Positions 7,715 to 16,387 of a stretch of DNA of 57,857 nucleotides are shown one piece after another. The translations under genes were made by a program, and so were the position numbers. Within the stretch, counting starts at the first letter, position 1, and each line of letters opens with the position of its first letter. Source of the DNA: DASUWK01 sp036378435 (GTDB lineage: Bacteria; Chloroflexota; Dormibacteria; Dormibacterales; Dormibacteraceae); contig DASUWK010000061.1 in the NCBI GenBank assembly GCA_036378435.1, forward strand, positions 1-57,857. The letters run 5' to 3'. The notes under the pieces are model-generated. The model saw only the letters and a program-made list of their open reading frames with translations, did no database searches and was not told the origin of the DNA.

Positions 7715-8884
7715 TCAGAGAGTCGGGCCCCCGAGGATCTGCCCGCGGTCGAACACCGATCTCAGCGACCCGCGCTGGTCGGTTGGCGGCACCGTGATCG
7801 CCGCGGGCGGCCCGAACGCGAAGGTCACGTTGAGCTGCCGCTCGCGAAGGAGGCTGTTGCCGCCCTGCGCGTAGTACGCGTTGAGCACCCCGACCAGGAA
7901 ACGCTCCTGCTCGGCCAGTGGCAGCGAGCTGACAGAAGCCTGGAAGTGCAGTCCCGGGTTCAGCAGGGTTAGCGCGTTCTCCACCAGCGCCATCAGGTTC
8001 TGGTCGGGCAGCTCCAGACGGCGCTTCACGTCGATCGATTCGCGCACGTCGATCACGACCCCGTTGCGGACGTAGATGGCGTCTGTCTTGAAGTAAGTCG
8101 GCAGGGTGTTGTTCAGCAGGCCGCGCGCGTCGCCGGCGTTCTGCAGCGCGCCAGGCGCGGGGAGCTGCGGGCTGGCGTTCACGTCATATCGCGTCACGCC
8201 GGCCGCAGGCCAGGGGAAGGGATCCAGGTCCTTGAAGTACCCGCCGGCCTCGGGGTTGAACTTGACGACCGCGTCGGATGTGACGGCATCCAGGTTCTGG
8301 TCGAAGTAGTTGAGGACGTCGAGCGAGTCGGCGATCGGGTCCTGGCCGATCTGGGTTTGGGTTCCCGATTGCTTGGCGCGGACCAGGGAGCTGGCGCCGC
8401 TCGGGTCCAGCACCCACTGCCCGCCGCGCAGCGCGGCCAAGACGTCGCCGGGTGGGGCCGCCGCCGCGGCGGCAGGAGCTGAAGGGGCGCCCGGCTGGAA
8501 GCTGACTGACCCGCCGCCTGGCGCCGGCGAAGCTGCCGGCGACGCGGGCGCGGGAGCTGCGGCCGGAGCGATCAAGCCTCGCAGCAGCGATGGATCCACG
8601 ATCCGCACGGCGCGGCTGTCGTCCTTGACGATCTCGCTCATGTCTGGCGATCCGTTCAGCGTGTAGTCGGCCGCATAAGTGAGGTCGTCGGCGATCTTCA
8701 CGTCGACTTCGCGCTGCTGGGCGCGGGTGCTCTCGGAGTACGTGTATGAGCGAGCCAGCGATTCGGTGTGCTCCAGGTACCCACGAGCCTCCGCTCTGAA
8801 GTCGGGCTTCAGGGCGCAGCCCGGCGCCAGCGCGAGCGCGGCCAGCGCGATGACGAGTCCTGTCCAGAGGCCGCGCCGTCTCAT
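7715..8884 (-). CDS. lipoprotein of unknown function
   Basis: A 389-residue exported protein with a signal peptide ending LALAPGC (Cys23), a near-lipobox. After a first helical segment (LEHTESLARSYTYSESTRAQ) there is a low-complexity Ala/Pro/Gly linker (about residues 105-145), then a second domain with VLNYFDQNLDAVTSDAVVKFNP and, near the end, NLMALVENALTLLNPGLHFQ. I do not recognise a family. The ATG overlaps the stop of the previous gene by 4 bp, so it is made together with the transport genes and probably forms part of the same surface complex. Confidence 0.7.
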   Translation of the reverse strand: MRRRGLWTGLVIALAALALAPGCALKPDFRAEARGYLEHTESLARSYTYSESTRAQQREVDVKIADDLTYAADYTLNGSPDMSEIVKDDSRAVRIVDPSLLRGLIAPAAAPAPASPAASPAPGGGSVSFQPGAPSAPAAAAAAPPGDVLAALRGGQWVLDPSGASSLVRAKQSGTQTQIGQDPIADSLDVLNYFDQNLDAVTSDAVVKFNPEAGGYFKDLDPFPWPAAGVTRYDVNASPQLPAPGALQNAGDARGLLNNTLPTYFKTDAIYVRNGVVIDVRESIDVKRRLELPDQNLMALVENALTLLNPGLHFQASVSSLPLAEQERFLVGVLNAYYAQGGNSLLRERQLNVTFAFGPPAAITVPPTDQRGSLRSVFDRGQILGGPTL

Positions 8885-9435
8885 CCGCGCACCAGCAGCG
8901 CGTCGCGCACCAGCGCCTTCGGGAACCCGTAGGTTGCGCGGATCGCGAGGACGTAGAGGAAGCGGCCGCGGATCCAGGTCACCAGCTGGAGCCCAGGCGA
9001 CGAGCTCGTGTAAACGGTCTGGTTGCCGACCTGAAGCGGTCGCGGCACGACGTCGCCTATCGAGATGAAGACGCTGCTCTGGAAGCCCTTGTCAGTTACA
9101 GGCGCCGAGGGCTCGAACCGACCGACCTCAAGCGTCGCCTCCAGGAGGTTGTCGTTGCGGCGCAGCGTCAGCAGGGCGATGCCGTTCAGCGCGCGATCGC
9201 CGCGCGCCTCCAGGAATGTCGAGCATGGGTTCGCGGGGGTCACCCGCAGGTCGCTCAGCTGGTTCGGGGCGTACACCTTCAGGGGCACGCATGCCGGCCC
9301 GGCGCGATGCGCGACGGCCGTCTTGTGCGCGGGCTTGTTCGCAACCCTGGGGCCGGAGGCGAGAGCCAGGTCGGCGCCGACCACGAGCATGACGAGGGCC
9401 ACGAGCCACGCCGCCAGGTAGCTGATCCGCCTCAT
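8881..9435 (-). CDS. secreted protein of unknown function
   Basis: A 184-residue protein with a clear signal peptide (AAWLVALVMLVVGADLALA) and a short basic, His/Lys-rich spacer. The mature domain (about residues 50-180) has two Cys residues close together (PACVPLKVY and ANPCSTFLEAR), alternates polar and hydrophobic strands, and ends IRGRFLYVLAIRATYGFPKALVRDALLVRG, suggesting a small beta-rich domain with a C-terminal helix. No family recognised. Both ends overlap neighbours by 4 bp (ATGA), showing tight translational coupling within the transport operon. Confidence 0.7.
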   Translation of the reverse strand: MRRISYLAAWLVALVMLVVGADLALASGPRVANKPAHKTAVAHRAGPACVPLKVYAPNQLSDLRVTPANPCSTFLEARGDRALNGIALLTLRRNDNLLEATLEVGRFEPSAPVTDKGFQSSVFISIGDVVPRPLQVGNQTVYTSSSPGLQLVTWIRGRFLYVLAIRATYGFPKALVRDALLVRG

Positions 9436-9908
9436 GTGACCGACACCGGGTCTTGGGCATACGGCCGGCGGTCGGTGATCGTGTAGCCGCCTGGGCTCGA
9501 GAAGGTGAAAGACCAGACGCCGCCAGGAGCGATCGAGCCCGACGTCGCCACCGTCCCACCGGCCGAGTTCTGAACCTCGATCTTGTCCGGCTGCTGGTCC
9601 TGGTTGACGAACTTGACGATCGTTCCGTGGCTGATCTTGACGCCCTGCGGCGTGAGATACGGCGAGTTGGTGATGATGTCGATCGTCACCGTCTGCTGTG
9701 CCGGGGGCGGCGGCTGGGTGCTGTGCTGCACGACGGGCGGCGGCGCCACCGCGACATGCGTCGGCGAGGGCGAAGGCGAGGGCGCGACCGGCGAAGGCGA
9801 CGGGATGTGCTGCAGCGCCCCGGCGCTGCCGACCGAGTTCTGGTCGCCGCAGGCGACAGCGATCAAAAGGACGATGGCGCCGACGAGGACCAAAGCTGGC
9901 TTCTTCAT
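9432..9908 (-). CDS. lipoprotein with cupredoxin fold lacking copper ligands
   Basis: A 158-residue lipoprotein (lipobox IAVAC, Cys20) with a long Pro/Ser/Thr linker (about residues 33-72). The last 85 residues follow the plastocyanin-like pattern: LTPQGVKISHGTIVKFVNQD, a Gly turn IAPGGVWSFTFSSPGGYTI and a final strand PVSVT. The His expected after the N-x-D segment and the Cys-His-Met cluster at the C-terminus are absent, so it should not bind copper and may serve as a structural or binding module. It overlaps both neighbours by 4 bp in the operon. Confidence 0.7.
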   Translation of the reverse strand: MKKPALVLVGAIVLLIAVACGDQNSVGSAGALQHIPSPSPVAPSPSPSPTHVAVAPPPVVQHSTQPPPPAQQTVTIDIITNSPYLTPQGVKISHGTIVKFVNQDQQPDKIEVQNSAGGTVATSGSIAPGGVWSFTFSSPGGYTITDRRPYAQDPVSVT

Positions 9909-12900
9909 GACACGAGGGCTCCTGAGCGTTGGATGGCCGCCTCGTCCGTGCCGAGGTAGGCCTGAGTGACGCGGGGGTCTGACAGCACCTGCTCCGCCGG
10001 CCCGCGGACGAGCAGGCGCCCGGAATCCATGACGATCAGCTCGTCTGCGAGCGAGGTGATCAGCGGGATGTCGTGCTCGATGATCAGGATCGCGCAGCCC
10101 GTCTCGTGGCGGACGCGGCGGATGAGCGGCGCGAGGCCCTCCGACTCAGCCTGCGCGATGCCGGTGGAGGGCTCGTCGAGGAGCAGCACGCGCGGCTCCC
10201 CGGCCAGCACCACGGCCAGGTCAACGATGCGGCGCAGGCCGGTTGACAGCTCGCCGATGAACTTGTCGCGGTAGGCCTGGATGGACAGGACCTCGAGCAG
10301 CCGGTCCGCCCTGGCCCGCGCTCGCCGCTCGGCTCGGCGCGCCTGCGGCAGGCCGAGCGCCGCCAGCAGCGGGTTGCGAACCTCCAGCCGCCGGTCGAGA
10401 GCGATCAGCAGCGTCTCGTAGACGGTCAGCGACGGGTAGAGACGGGCGTCCTGGAAGCGGCGGATCAGCCGTCGCCTGGAGCGCTCGGTCGGCGACAACG
10501 CCGTGATGTCGGCGCCCTCGAGCAGCACCTTGCCTGAGTCCGGCTTCACATAGCCGCTCACCACGTCCAGCAGCGTGGTCTTGCCCGACCCGTTGGGCCC
10601 GATGAGCCCGAGGATCTCGCCCTGCCGCAGCTCCAGGCTGACGCCGTCGAGCGCGGACACACCGCCGAACTTCTTGCGGACGTCGTCGATCGTGAGGATG
10701 GTGCTGGCGGCGGCCAGCTCACCTTCGCGACGGCGGCGCGCTGCCGCGCTCACGATGCTCTCACCGGTGGTGACGGAGGCGCTGCCCTTCACGTAGATCG
10801 CGCGCATGATGTCGGGCCGGCTAAGCAGGTCGGTGGTGGGGCCCGAGAACCTGACCTCCCCTTTCTCGAGGAAGACAGCCCGCTTCGCGATGGTGAGGGC
10901 CACGTTGACCGACTGCTCGACAAGCACCACCGCGGTGCCCTCTTCATTGATCTCGCGCACGATCTCGAGCAGCTGGGCGACCACCGCCGGAGCCAGACCG
11001 AGCGAGAGCTCGTCGATGAGGAGGATGCGCGGGTTGGAGAGGAACGCCTGGGCCAGCGACAGCATCTGCTGCTCGCCGCCGGAGAGGGCGGAAGCCAGCT
11101 CCCCGCCGCGTGAGCGGAGGATCGGGAAGATCTCGTAGACCTTGGCCAGCTTGCGGCGGGCCTCGCGCCGGTCGGCGGTCATCCAGGTGCCGAGCTCGAG
11201 GTTGTCGCGGACGGTGAGCTGCGGGAAGGAGCCGCGCCCGCCCGGCATGTGGATGATGCCCCGCTGTGCGATCTCGTTCGGCGGCATGTGGGTGATGTCG
11301 CGCCCTTCCAGGAGGACGGCTCCGGCCGACGCCTCCTGGACTCCGCTGATGGCCTTCAGGAGCGTGGACTTGCCGGCGCCGTTGGTGCCCAACAGCGCGA
11401 CCACCTCGCCGTCGTCGAGGTCGAAGTCCACGCCGAACAGCACCTGGACCGGACCGTAGTGAACGTCGATCTCGTGGCAGGTGAGGAGCTTGCCCCGGCC
11501 CTGCCGTCGCTCGGACTTCCAGGACTCGGAAGCGCGCGAGGAGACCTGGTTCGCCCTCACGTCACCCTCGACGACGTCCGCCGCCGAGACCTGGATGATC
11601 GCGCCCAGGATGATGAACGGGCAGGTCGCCAGCATCATCGGCGTGTAGCCGTAGTCGTTCAGCAGGATCGAGAAGAAGGAGAACGTGATGAAGCTGGCGA
11701 CGTCGCTCAGGTTCACGAACTGTGTCGCCATGGTTCGGATCCGGGCCGGGATCACGCCGATCAGCACGGTCGATGTCGCGGGCCGGACCAGCGCCTGGCC
11801 GAAGCCGGAGACCGTGAGAGCGACGATGAACAGCGGCAGCGGAAACGCGAGCGCGACGATCACGTTCGAGAGCGCGGCGATCACGGCGAATAGTCCCGAG
11901 AAGCGCAGGATCGACCCCGGCGTGCGGACGTTGAAGTAGTCGATGAGAGCGCCGCCGAGGAAGCTCCCGACCATGAGGCCGAGGACGCGGGGCAGGAACA
12001 CCAGCCCGCGCTGGAAGACGTTCAGGCCGTAAACGTCGGAGAGCATGAAGACGAGGAAGAAGTTGAAGGCGCCGGAGCCGATCGCGCTCACCGCGTAGGC
12101 GCCGACGAGGCGGCGGACCGTGCGGATGGCGAAGGTCGCGCGCATGGCCTCGCCGAATGACAGCGGCTCGTCCTCGATGCGCGCCTGCTCCTCGTCGAGC
12201 CCAGCGGCCTTGCGGTCGAAGTAGCCGCGGACAGGCTCCTTGAGCAAGAGCGCCGAGAGGCCGGCGAAAATCAGGAGGACGGCGATCCCGGCCCAGACGG
12301 CCCGCCAGCCGTAGATCAGGATCATGCCGCCGACGGCGAAGGTGGCGAGCAGCGCCCCGCTGTAAAAGATGACGCCGTCCAGGGCGAAGACGCGACCGCG
12401 CACCTCAACCGGGTACCAGTCTCCGAGCAGTGAGAGCCGCGGGATGGCGGCCACCTGGTTCGCGCTGGTGTCGCCGGCGTAGCCGTAGTTGAACTGGCTG
12501 CGCAGCACGGAGCGCGCGGTGTAGATGCCGGAGAGCGCCTGGAGGATGGTGCCCACCACGATCATCGGCACCCGCCGGCGACGATCCGCCCACCAGCCGA
12601 TGCCCACGCCGATGATCGTCAGCAAGAGGCCCGCCGAGACAGCGATCGAGATGACCTGGTCGAGGCGCAGGTGAAGGTCGCTCTGGATGTTCGGCAGCGC
12701 CACGGTGAGCACCTGGTTCTCGAAGGTCCCGAGGCAGCTGATCGTGAGCAGGATGACCAGGGGCAGCAGCCCATAAGGCGTGCGCCGCAGCTCGCCGTAG
12801 CGGAGCGACGATAGGAACCGCCGGCGCGGAGCAGGCGTGCTGCCGTTGGGAGACTGGTCCACCTGCACGCGGCCGTTACCGCTCGGGGTGACGGGCGGGA

Positions 12901-12910
12901 CCTCGATCAT
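9905..12910 (-). CDS. fusion of MFS-type membrane domain with LivF- and LivG-type ATPases
   Basis: A 1001-residue protein of three parts. Residues about 35-455 are a 12-helix major-facilitator domain (loop ADRRRRVPMI after helix 2; FGQALVRPATSTVLIGVIP in the second half). Residues about 480-715 are a LivF-like ATPase: Walker A GTNGAGKST, signature LSGGEQQML, Walker B LLIDELSLGLAP, H-loop VLVEQSVN. Residues about 745-985 are a LivG-like ATPase: Walker A GPNGSGKTT, signature LSTGLRRIV, Walker B VLLLDEPSTGI, H-loop LIIEHD. Liv ATPases are normally separate proteins and have no MFS partner. It overlaps the permease gene by 4 bp, so both should act in one importer or a two-part transporter. Confidence 0.85.
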   Translation of the reverse strand: MIEVPPVTPSGNGRVQVDQSPNGSTPAPRRRFLSSLRYGELRRTPYGLLPLVILLTISCLGTFENQVLTVALPNIQSDLHLRLDQVISIAVSAGLLLTIIGVGIGWWADRRRRVPMIVVGTILQALSGIYTARSVLRSQFNYGYAGDTSANQVAAIPRLSLLGDWYPVEVRGRVFALDGVIFYSGALLATFAVGGMILIYGWRAVWAGIAVLLIFAGLSALLLKEPVRGYFDRKAAGLDEEQARIEDEPLSFGEAMRATFAIRTVRRLVGAYAVSAIGSGAFNFFLVFMLSDVYGLNVFQRGLVFLPRVLGLMVGSFLGGALIDYFNVRTPGSILRFSGLFAVIAALSNVIVALAFPLPLFIVALTVSGFGQALVRPATSTVLIGVIPARIRTMATQFVNLSDVASFITFSFFSILLNDYGYTPMMLATCPFIILGAIIQVSAADVVEGDVRANQVSSRASESWKSERRQGRGKLLTCHEIDVHYGPVQVLFGVDFDLDDGEVVALLGTNGAGKSTLLKAISGVQEASAGAVLLEGRDITHMPPNEIAQRGIIHMPGGRGSFPQLTVRDNLELGTWMTADRREARRKLAKVYEIFPILRSRGGELASALSGGEQQMLSLAQAFLSNPRILLIDELSLGLAPAVVAQLLEIVREINEEGTAVVLVEQSVNVALTIAKRAVFLEKGEVRFSGPTTDLLSRPDIMRAIYVKGSASVTTGESIVSAAARRRREGELAAASTILTIDDVRKKFGGVSALDGVSLELRQGEILGLIGPNGSGKTTLLDVVSGYVKPDSGKVLLEGADITALSPTERSRRRLIRRFQDARLYPSLTVYETLLIALDRRLEVRNPLLAALGLPQARRAERRARARADRLLEVLSIQAYRDKFIGELSTGLRRIVDLAVVLAGEPRVLLLDEPSTGIAQAESEGLAPLIRRVRHETGCAILIIEHDIPLITSLADELIVMDSGRLLVRGPAEQVLSDPRVTQAYLGTDEAAIQRSGALVS

Positions 12911-15192
12911 TCCGCCACCCCCTCGGCGGCCGGCTCGCCGGCTGCGGCAGCGGTGAAGAGCGCCGCCTCGCGCTCACGCGACACGCCGCCTTCGGGCCGG
13001 ATGCCGATCCAGCGCAGGCGTGACTCGGCGAGGCGGAACGCATCGGCGATGGCGTTGCCGGTCCCCTGCGCGAGCGGGATCAGCCGCAAACGCAAGGCCT
13101 CGGGATCGACGTCGCCGTACAGGGCCGGCACGATCATCCGGTTGCGCTGGGCGATGATCCTCAGAGCGGCGTCACGCGCGGACATGAGGATCGACGCCAG
13201 GCCGCCCGGGGCCAGCCAGAGGATGATCAGCGGCAGGCCGGCCAGAAAGACCGCGGTGCCGGGAACGGCGTCACCGAGCTGGACGAGTCCGTAGAAAACG
13301 GCGGTTCCGAGCAGCGCCCCGGAGATCGACGAAGCCCCGCCGAGGATCAGCATCTCGAACACCAGGGTGCTTTGCGTCGAGTCGAACACGGTCTGGTTCG
13401 AGCCGTGCTGCTGGATCGCCAGCAGGCCTCCCGCCAGCCCGGCGATCGCGCCCGCCAGTCCGAAGGCGGCGAGCTTGGTGCGCAGCGTGCCGAAGCCGGC
13501 GGACTGCAGATCGGCCTCGTTCTCGCGCGCCGCGATCACCGACCGACCGAACCGAGTTCGGCGCAGGTTCCGGACCGCGAGGATCGTGAGGATCAGCGCG
13601 ACGATGGCGAGCGCGTACATCCATGTCTCGTCTTCGAGATTGATGAGGAAGAGCGTCGGTCGCTTCACCACACCCGGATCGAGCCAGGCGAAGTACTTGG
13701 GATCGAACAGCGCCGTGTGGGCCGCGACCGCCATGGCATAGGTCGCGACGACCAGGAAGATCCCGGGCGTTCGCAACGCCGGGAATCCCACGAGCACCGC
13801 CACCACAGCCGAGACCAGTGCGGCCAGAGGCAGCGCCAGCCAGAACGTGAGGCCCACGTGCCCGGCCAGGTACCCGGCGGCCAACGAGCCCACGGCGGCG
13901 AAGGCGAACTGGCCGAAGCTGGCCTGGCCCGCCCAGCCGGTGAGAACCATCAAAGACACAACGACCATCGCGGTGAGCGCCATCGAGGTGACGGTCTCGA
14001 TGTCGCTGACCGAGCGGAAGAAGGGCAGCGCGGCGAGGACGCCGAGCAGAAGGACGAGCGCGCCGATGCGCACGGCGCGGATCGCGGGCAGGCCCGCCAT
14101 CTCGCGCGGGATGGCGCGGATCTCCTGCGTGCCCTGCCACGAAGTGGCCTCCTGCGCCGTCCGCCCGAGGCCGCGGCTCGAGAGCAGCAGCCCGCCTGTG
14201 ACGAGGACGAAAAGCCCGCCTTCGAAGAGTGAGGCCTGACCCGGCTGCTGGAAGCTCAGCGCCTGCTGGACGACCGTGATCCCGATCGTCGCGCAGACGG
14301 CGGAGTAGAAGCTGCGCCAGCGCGCGAGCGTCGCGGCAACGAGCGGGATGAGCAGGTCGTCTGGCACCGGACCGAAGACCCTGGCCGGCGCGTGGATGGT
14401 GCCGGCCAGGATGTCGGCGAGGCCGCCGAGGAGGGCGCTCAGGACCCAGGCGCTCAGCGAGAGCATCCCGACGCTGATGCCGAGCAGGGCGGCCCGCTCG
14501 GAGTTCTCGGCCATCGCGCGCAATGCCTTGCCGAAACGGGTGAAGGCGAGGAACGCCACCAGTCCGGCGATGGCCGCGATCGAGGCGCCGATGCCGAGGA
14601 GCTCGGGGAAGCCGAAGACGAGACGGAACGAGCCGACCGTGAAGTGGAAGCCCGAGAACGGCAGGTACGGGGCCATCAGGATGCCGCCGCTGTTCTGCGC
14701 CAGCGGCCGGAGGTTGACCGGAGGCAGGAACGGGAGCAGGTCGACCAGGCCCTTGGCGCCGCCGGAAAGGAATGTGCCCGCGAAAACGGTCGCGATGGTG
14801 AGGACGATGCGAGGGGCGCGCGCAAACCGGACCCCGAAGATCAGGTACATCGCGCCGCCCATGACCGCGGCGAGCAGCAGCCCGGCGAAGATTCCGACCA
14901 GGGTCGGGAATCCGGGGATCAGCTGGATGAGGTCGAAGGCGAGGATCGCGCCCACCGCCGGCAGGGCGACCTGGGCGAAGTTGACGATCCGCAGGCTGCG
15001 GTACATGAGCACGATGCCAACCGCGGCCAGGCTCCCGACGAGACCGTCGACCAGTGCGCGGAAGAGGATCGCCGTGGGCGTCCCGCCGCCGAAGCCGGTC
15101 GAGCTCGGGATGAAGTACGCGAGCAGGAACGCCACGACAAGCCCCGCCGTGGCGATGCCGGGCTCCCGCACGCGCCGAAGAGTTGAGGTCAA
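12907..15192 (-). CDS. fused LivH-LivM branched-chain-type ABC permease
   Basis: A 761-residue membrane protein joining the two permeases of a branched-chain amino-acid/urea-type ABC importer. The LivH half (about residues 20-310) has LVGSLAAVGIVLMYRSLRIVNFAQ and FTRFGKALRAMAENSERAALLGISV, the coupling-helix region. The LivM half (about 365-690) has LTGWAGQASFGQFAFAAVG and NLRRTRFGRSVIAARENEADLQSAG, also typical, and FEMLILGGASSISGALLGT. The partner ATPases are the two domains of the next gene; the anchored binding protein is probably the 650-residue gene at the operon end. The substrate is not predictable. Confidence 0.88.
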   Translation of the reverse strand: MTSTLRRVREPGIATAGLVVAFLLAYFIPSSTGFGGGTPTAILFRALVDGLVGSLAAVGIVLMYRSLRIVNFAQVALPAVGAILAFDLIQLIPGFPTLVGIFAGLLLAAVMGGAMYLIFGVRFARAPRIVLTIATVFAGTFLSGGAKGLVDLLPFLPPVNLRPLAQNSGGILMAPYLPFSGFHFTVGSFRLVFGFPELLGIGASIAAIAGLVAFLAFTRFGKALRAMAENSERAALLGISVGMLSLSAWVLSALLGGLADILAGTIHAPARVFGPVPDDLLIPLVAATLARWRSFYSAVCATIGITVVQQALSFQQPGQASLFEGGLFVLVTGGLLLSSRGLGRTAQEATSWQGTQEIRAIPREMAGLPAIRAVRIGALVLLLGVLAALPFFRSVSDIETVTSMALTAMVVVSLMVLTGWAGQASFGQFAFAAVGSLAAGYLAGHVGLTFWLALPLAALVSAVVAVLVGFPALRTPGIFLVVATYAMAVAAHTALFDPKYFAWLDPGVVKRPTLFLINLEDETWMYALAIVALILTILAVRNLRRTRFGRSVIAARENEADLQSAGFGTLRTKLAAFGLAGAIAGLAGGLLAIQQHGSNQTVFDSTQSTLVFEMLILGGASSISGALLGTAVFYGLVQLGDAVPGTAVFLAGLPLIILWLAPGGLASILMSARDAALRIIAQRNRMIVPALYGDVDPEALRLRLIPLAQGTGNAIADAFRLAESRLRWIGIRPEGGVSREREAALFTAAAAGEPAAEGVAE

Positions 15193-15196
15193 GCGG

Positions 15197-16387
15197 TCAG
15201 GACCCCTTCGGCAGCGGAGCGACCTGGAGCGAGCCCAGGAGCTCCTGCGTCTTCACGGTATCGCCGTAGCCGCCGTCGCCCTGGATCGTCTGGTAGACGA
15301 TCAGGCCGCCAAACTGCGGCGCGACGTCGAAGTTCCAGGTCAGGGTCAGCGGCGCCGTGTACGGCAGGCTGGTGTCCGGGTTGTTCTTGGTGATCTGCAG
15401 GGTCGTGGTCATCGGCCAGGCGTCGACCACGCTGCCGCAGGCGTCGACGACCACCCGCTGGTTGCCCTCGAAGGCGGTGATGACCTCGGTCCACTGGTGG
15501 GCGGAATCCGACGCGGTCGCCTGCCAGCTGAAGCGGTTGTCGCCCGGCGCATACGGCGGGTAGGGCAACGGGGTGGGCGGGTACTGGCCCTGGTAGGGCG
15601 GGTTGCCGATCAGGGGCGGTCCCGCCGAAACGCCGGGGACGGGCAGCGTGAAGATCAGCAGCCCGGGCGTCCCCGAGAAGGTCTGGCCGCCGATCGTCTG
15701 CGAGCCGCTCGTGGGCGCGAACTCTTCGACCAGCTTGTTGGTGGCGTCGTAGCGCTTCAGGTCGGTGAGGTCGATGCCGCCGTACGGGTCGTAGTTGCCC
15801 GACGACTGCGGCGTCTCCACGGCGGTGCCCGGAGGGTTGTCGAGGTTTGAGTACGAGTGCGACTGGAAGCTCAGCACGTCGACGTAGCCCTGCTGGAATG
15901 GGTCCGGCTGGACCGAGGTCCATTCGTACACGTAGCTCGTCTGGGCGCCCGCGGATGCGACGTCCGTGCCGTCGTACTTGGCGCCCTGGATCTTCCGGGT
16001 CTCAAAGCCGGACGACGTCGAGCCTGTGCCGCCCGTCGGCGTCCTCTGATACGAGGAGAACCACTTGTAGAGGCCGTTCTTGGCCGCTTTGTCCACGTTG
16101 GTCGTCGCCGCCTCACCGGGAGTGCCGGGCGGCGCGGTCGGACAAGGCTCCTGGGCGGCGGGCGCCAGCGGGTTCCCGAATGGGAACGTCGCCGGGAGTA
16201 GCGGTAGCGACGGCGGCGGCAGGAACGGTGCCTGGGGCTGCTCAGCCGGCTTGGGCTGCTGGAACCCGAAAACCACGTTAGAGATGAGGCGCTCCATGCC
16301 GACCTCGAAGCCCGACGGGCCGCAGGCCGATAGGGCCAGCCCGACGGCGAACAAGGTCAGGGCCCGGCGTGGGTTCAAGCGGATCAT
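15197..16387 (-). CDS. lipoprotein of unknown function
   Basis: A 396-residue lipoprotein (signal ending LALSAC, Cys22). Residues about 43-75 are a Pro-rich linker; the remaining 310 residues are rich in Gly, Thr, Tyr and Pro with few charges, suggesting a beta-rich extracellular domain (DSAHQWTEVITAFEGNQRVVV and TLTWNFDVAPQFGGLIVYQ are strand-like). I do not recognise a family. It overlaps the stop of the transglutaminase-like gene by 4 bp and lies 4 bp ahead of the permease, so it links the MoxR block to the transport block in one operon. Confidence 0.7.
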   Translation of the reverse strand: MIRLNPRRALTLFAVGLALSACGPSGFEVGMERLISNVVFGFQQPKPAEQPQAPFLPPPSLPLLPATFPFGNPLAPAAQEPCPTAPPGTPGEAATTNVDKAAKNGLYKWFSSYQRTPTGGTGSTSSGFETRKIQGAKYDGTDVASAGAQTSYVYEWTSVQPDPFQQGYVDVLSFQSHSYSNLDNPPGTAVETPQSSGNYDPYGGIDLTDLKRYDATNKLVEEFAPTSGSQTIGGQTFSGTPGLLIFTLPVPGVSAGPPLIGNPPYQGQYPPTPLPYPPYAPGDNRFSWQATASDSAHQWTEVITAFEGNQRVVVDACGSVVDAWPMTTTLQITKNNPDTSLPYTAPLTLTWNFDVAPQFGGLIVYQTIQGDGGYGDTVKTQELLGSLQVAPLPKGS

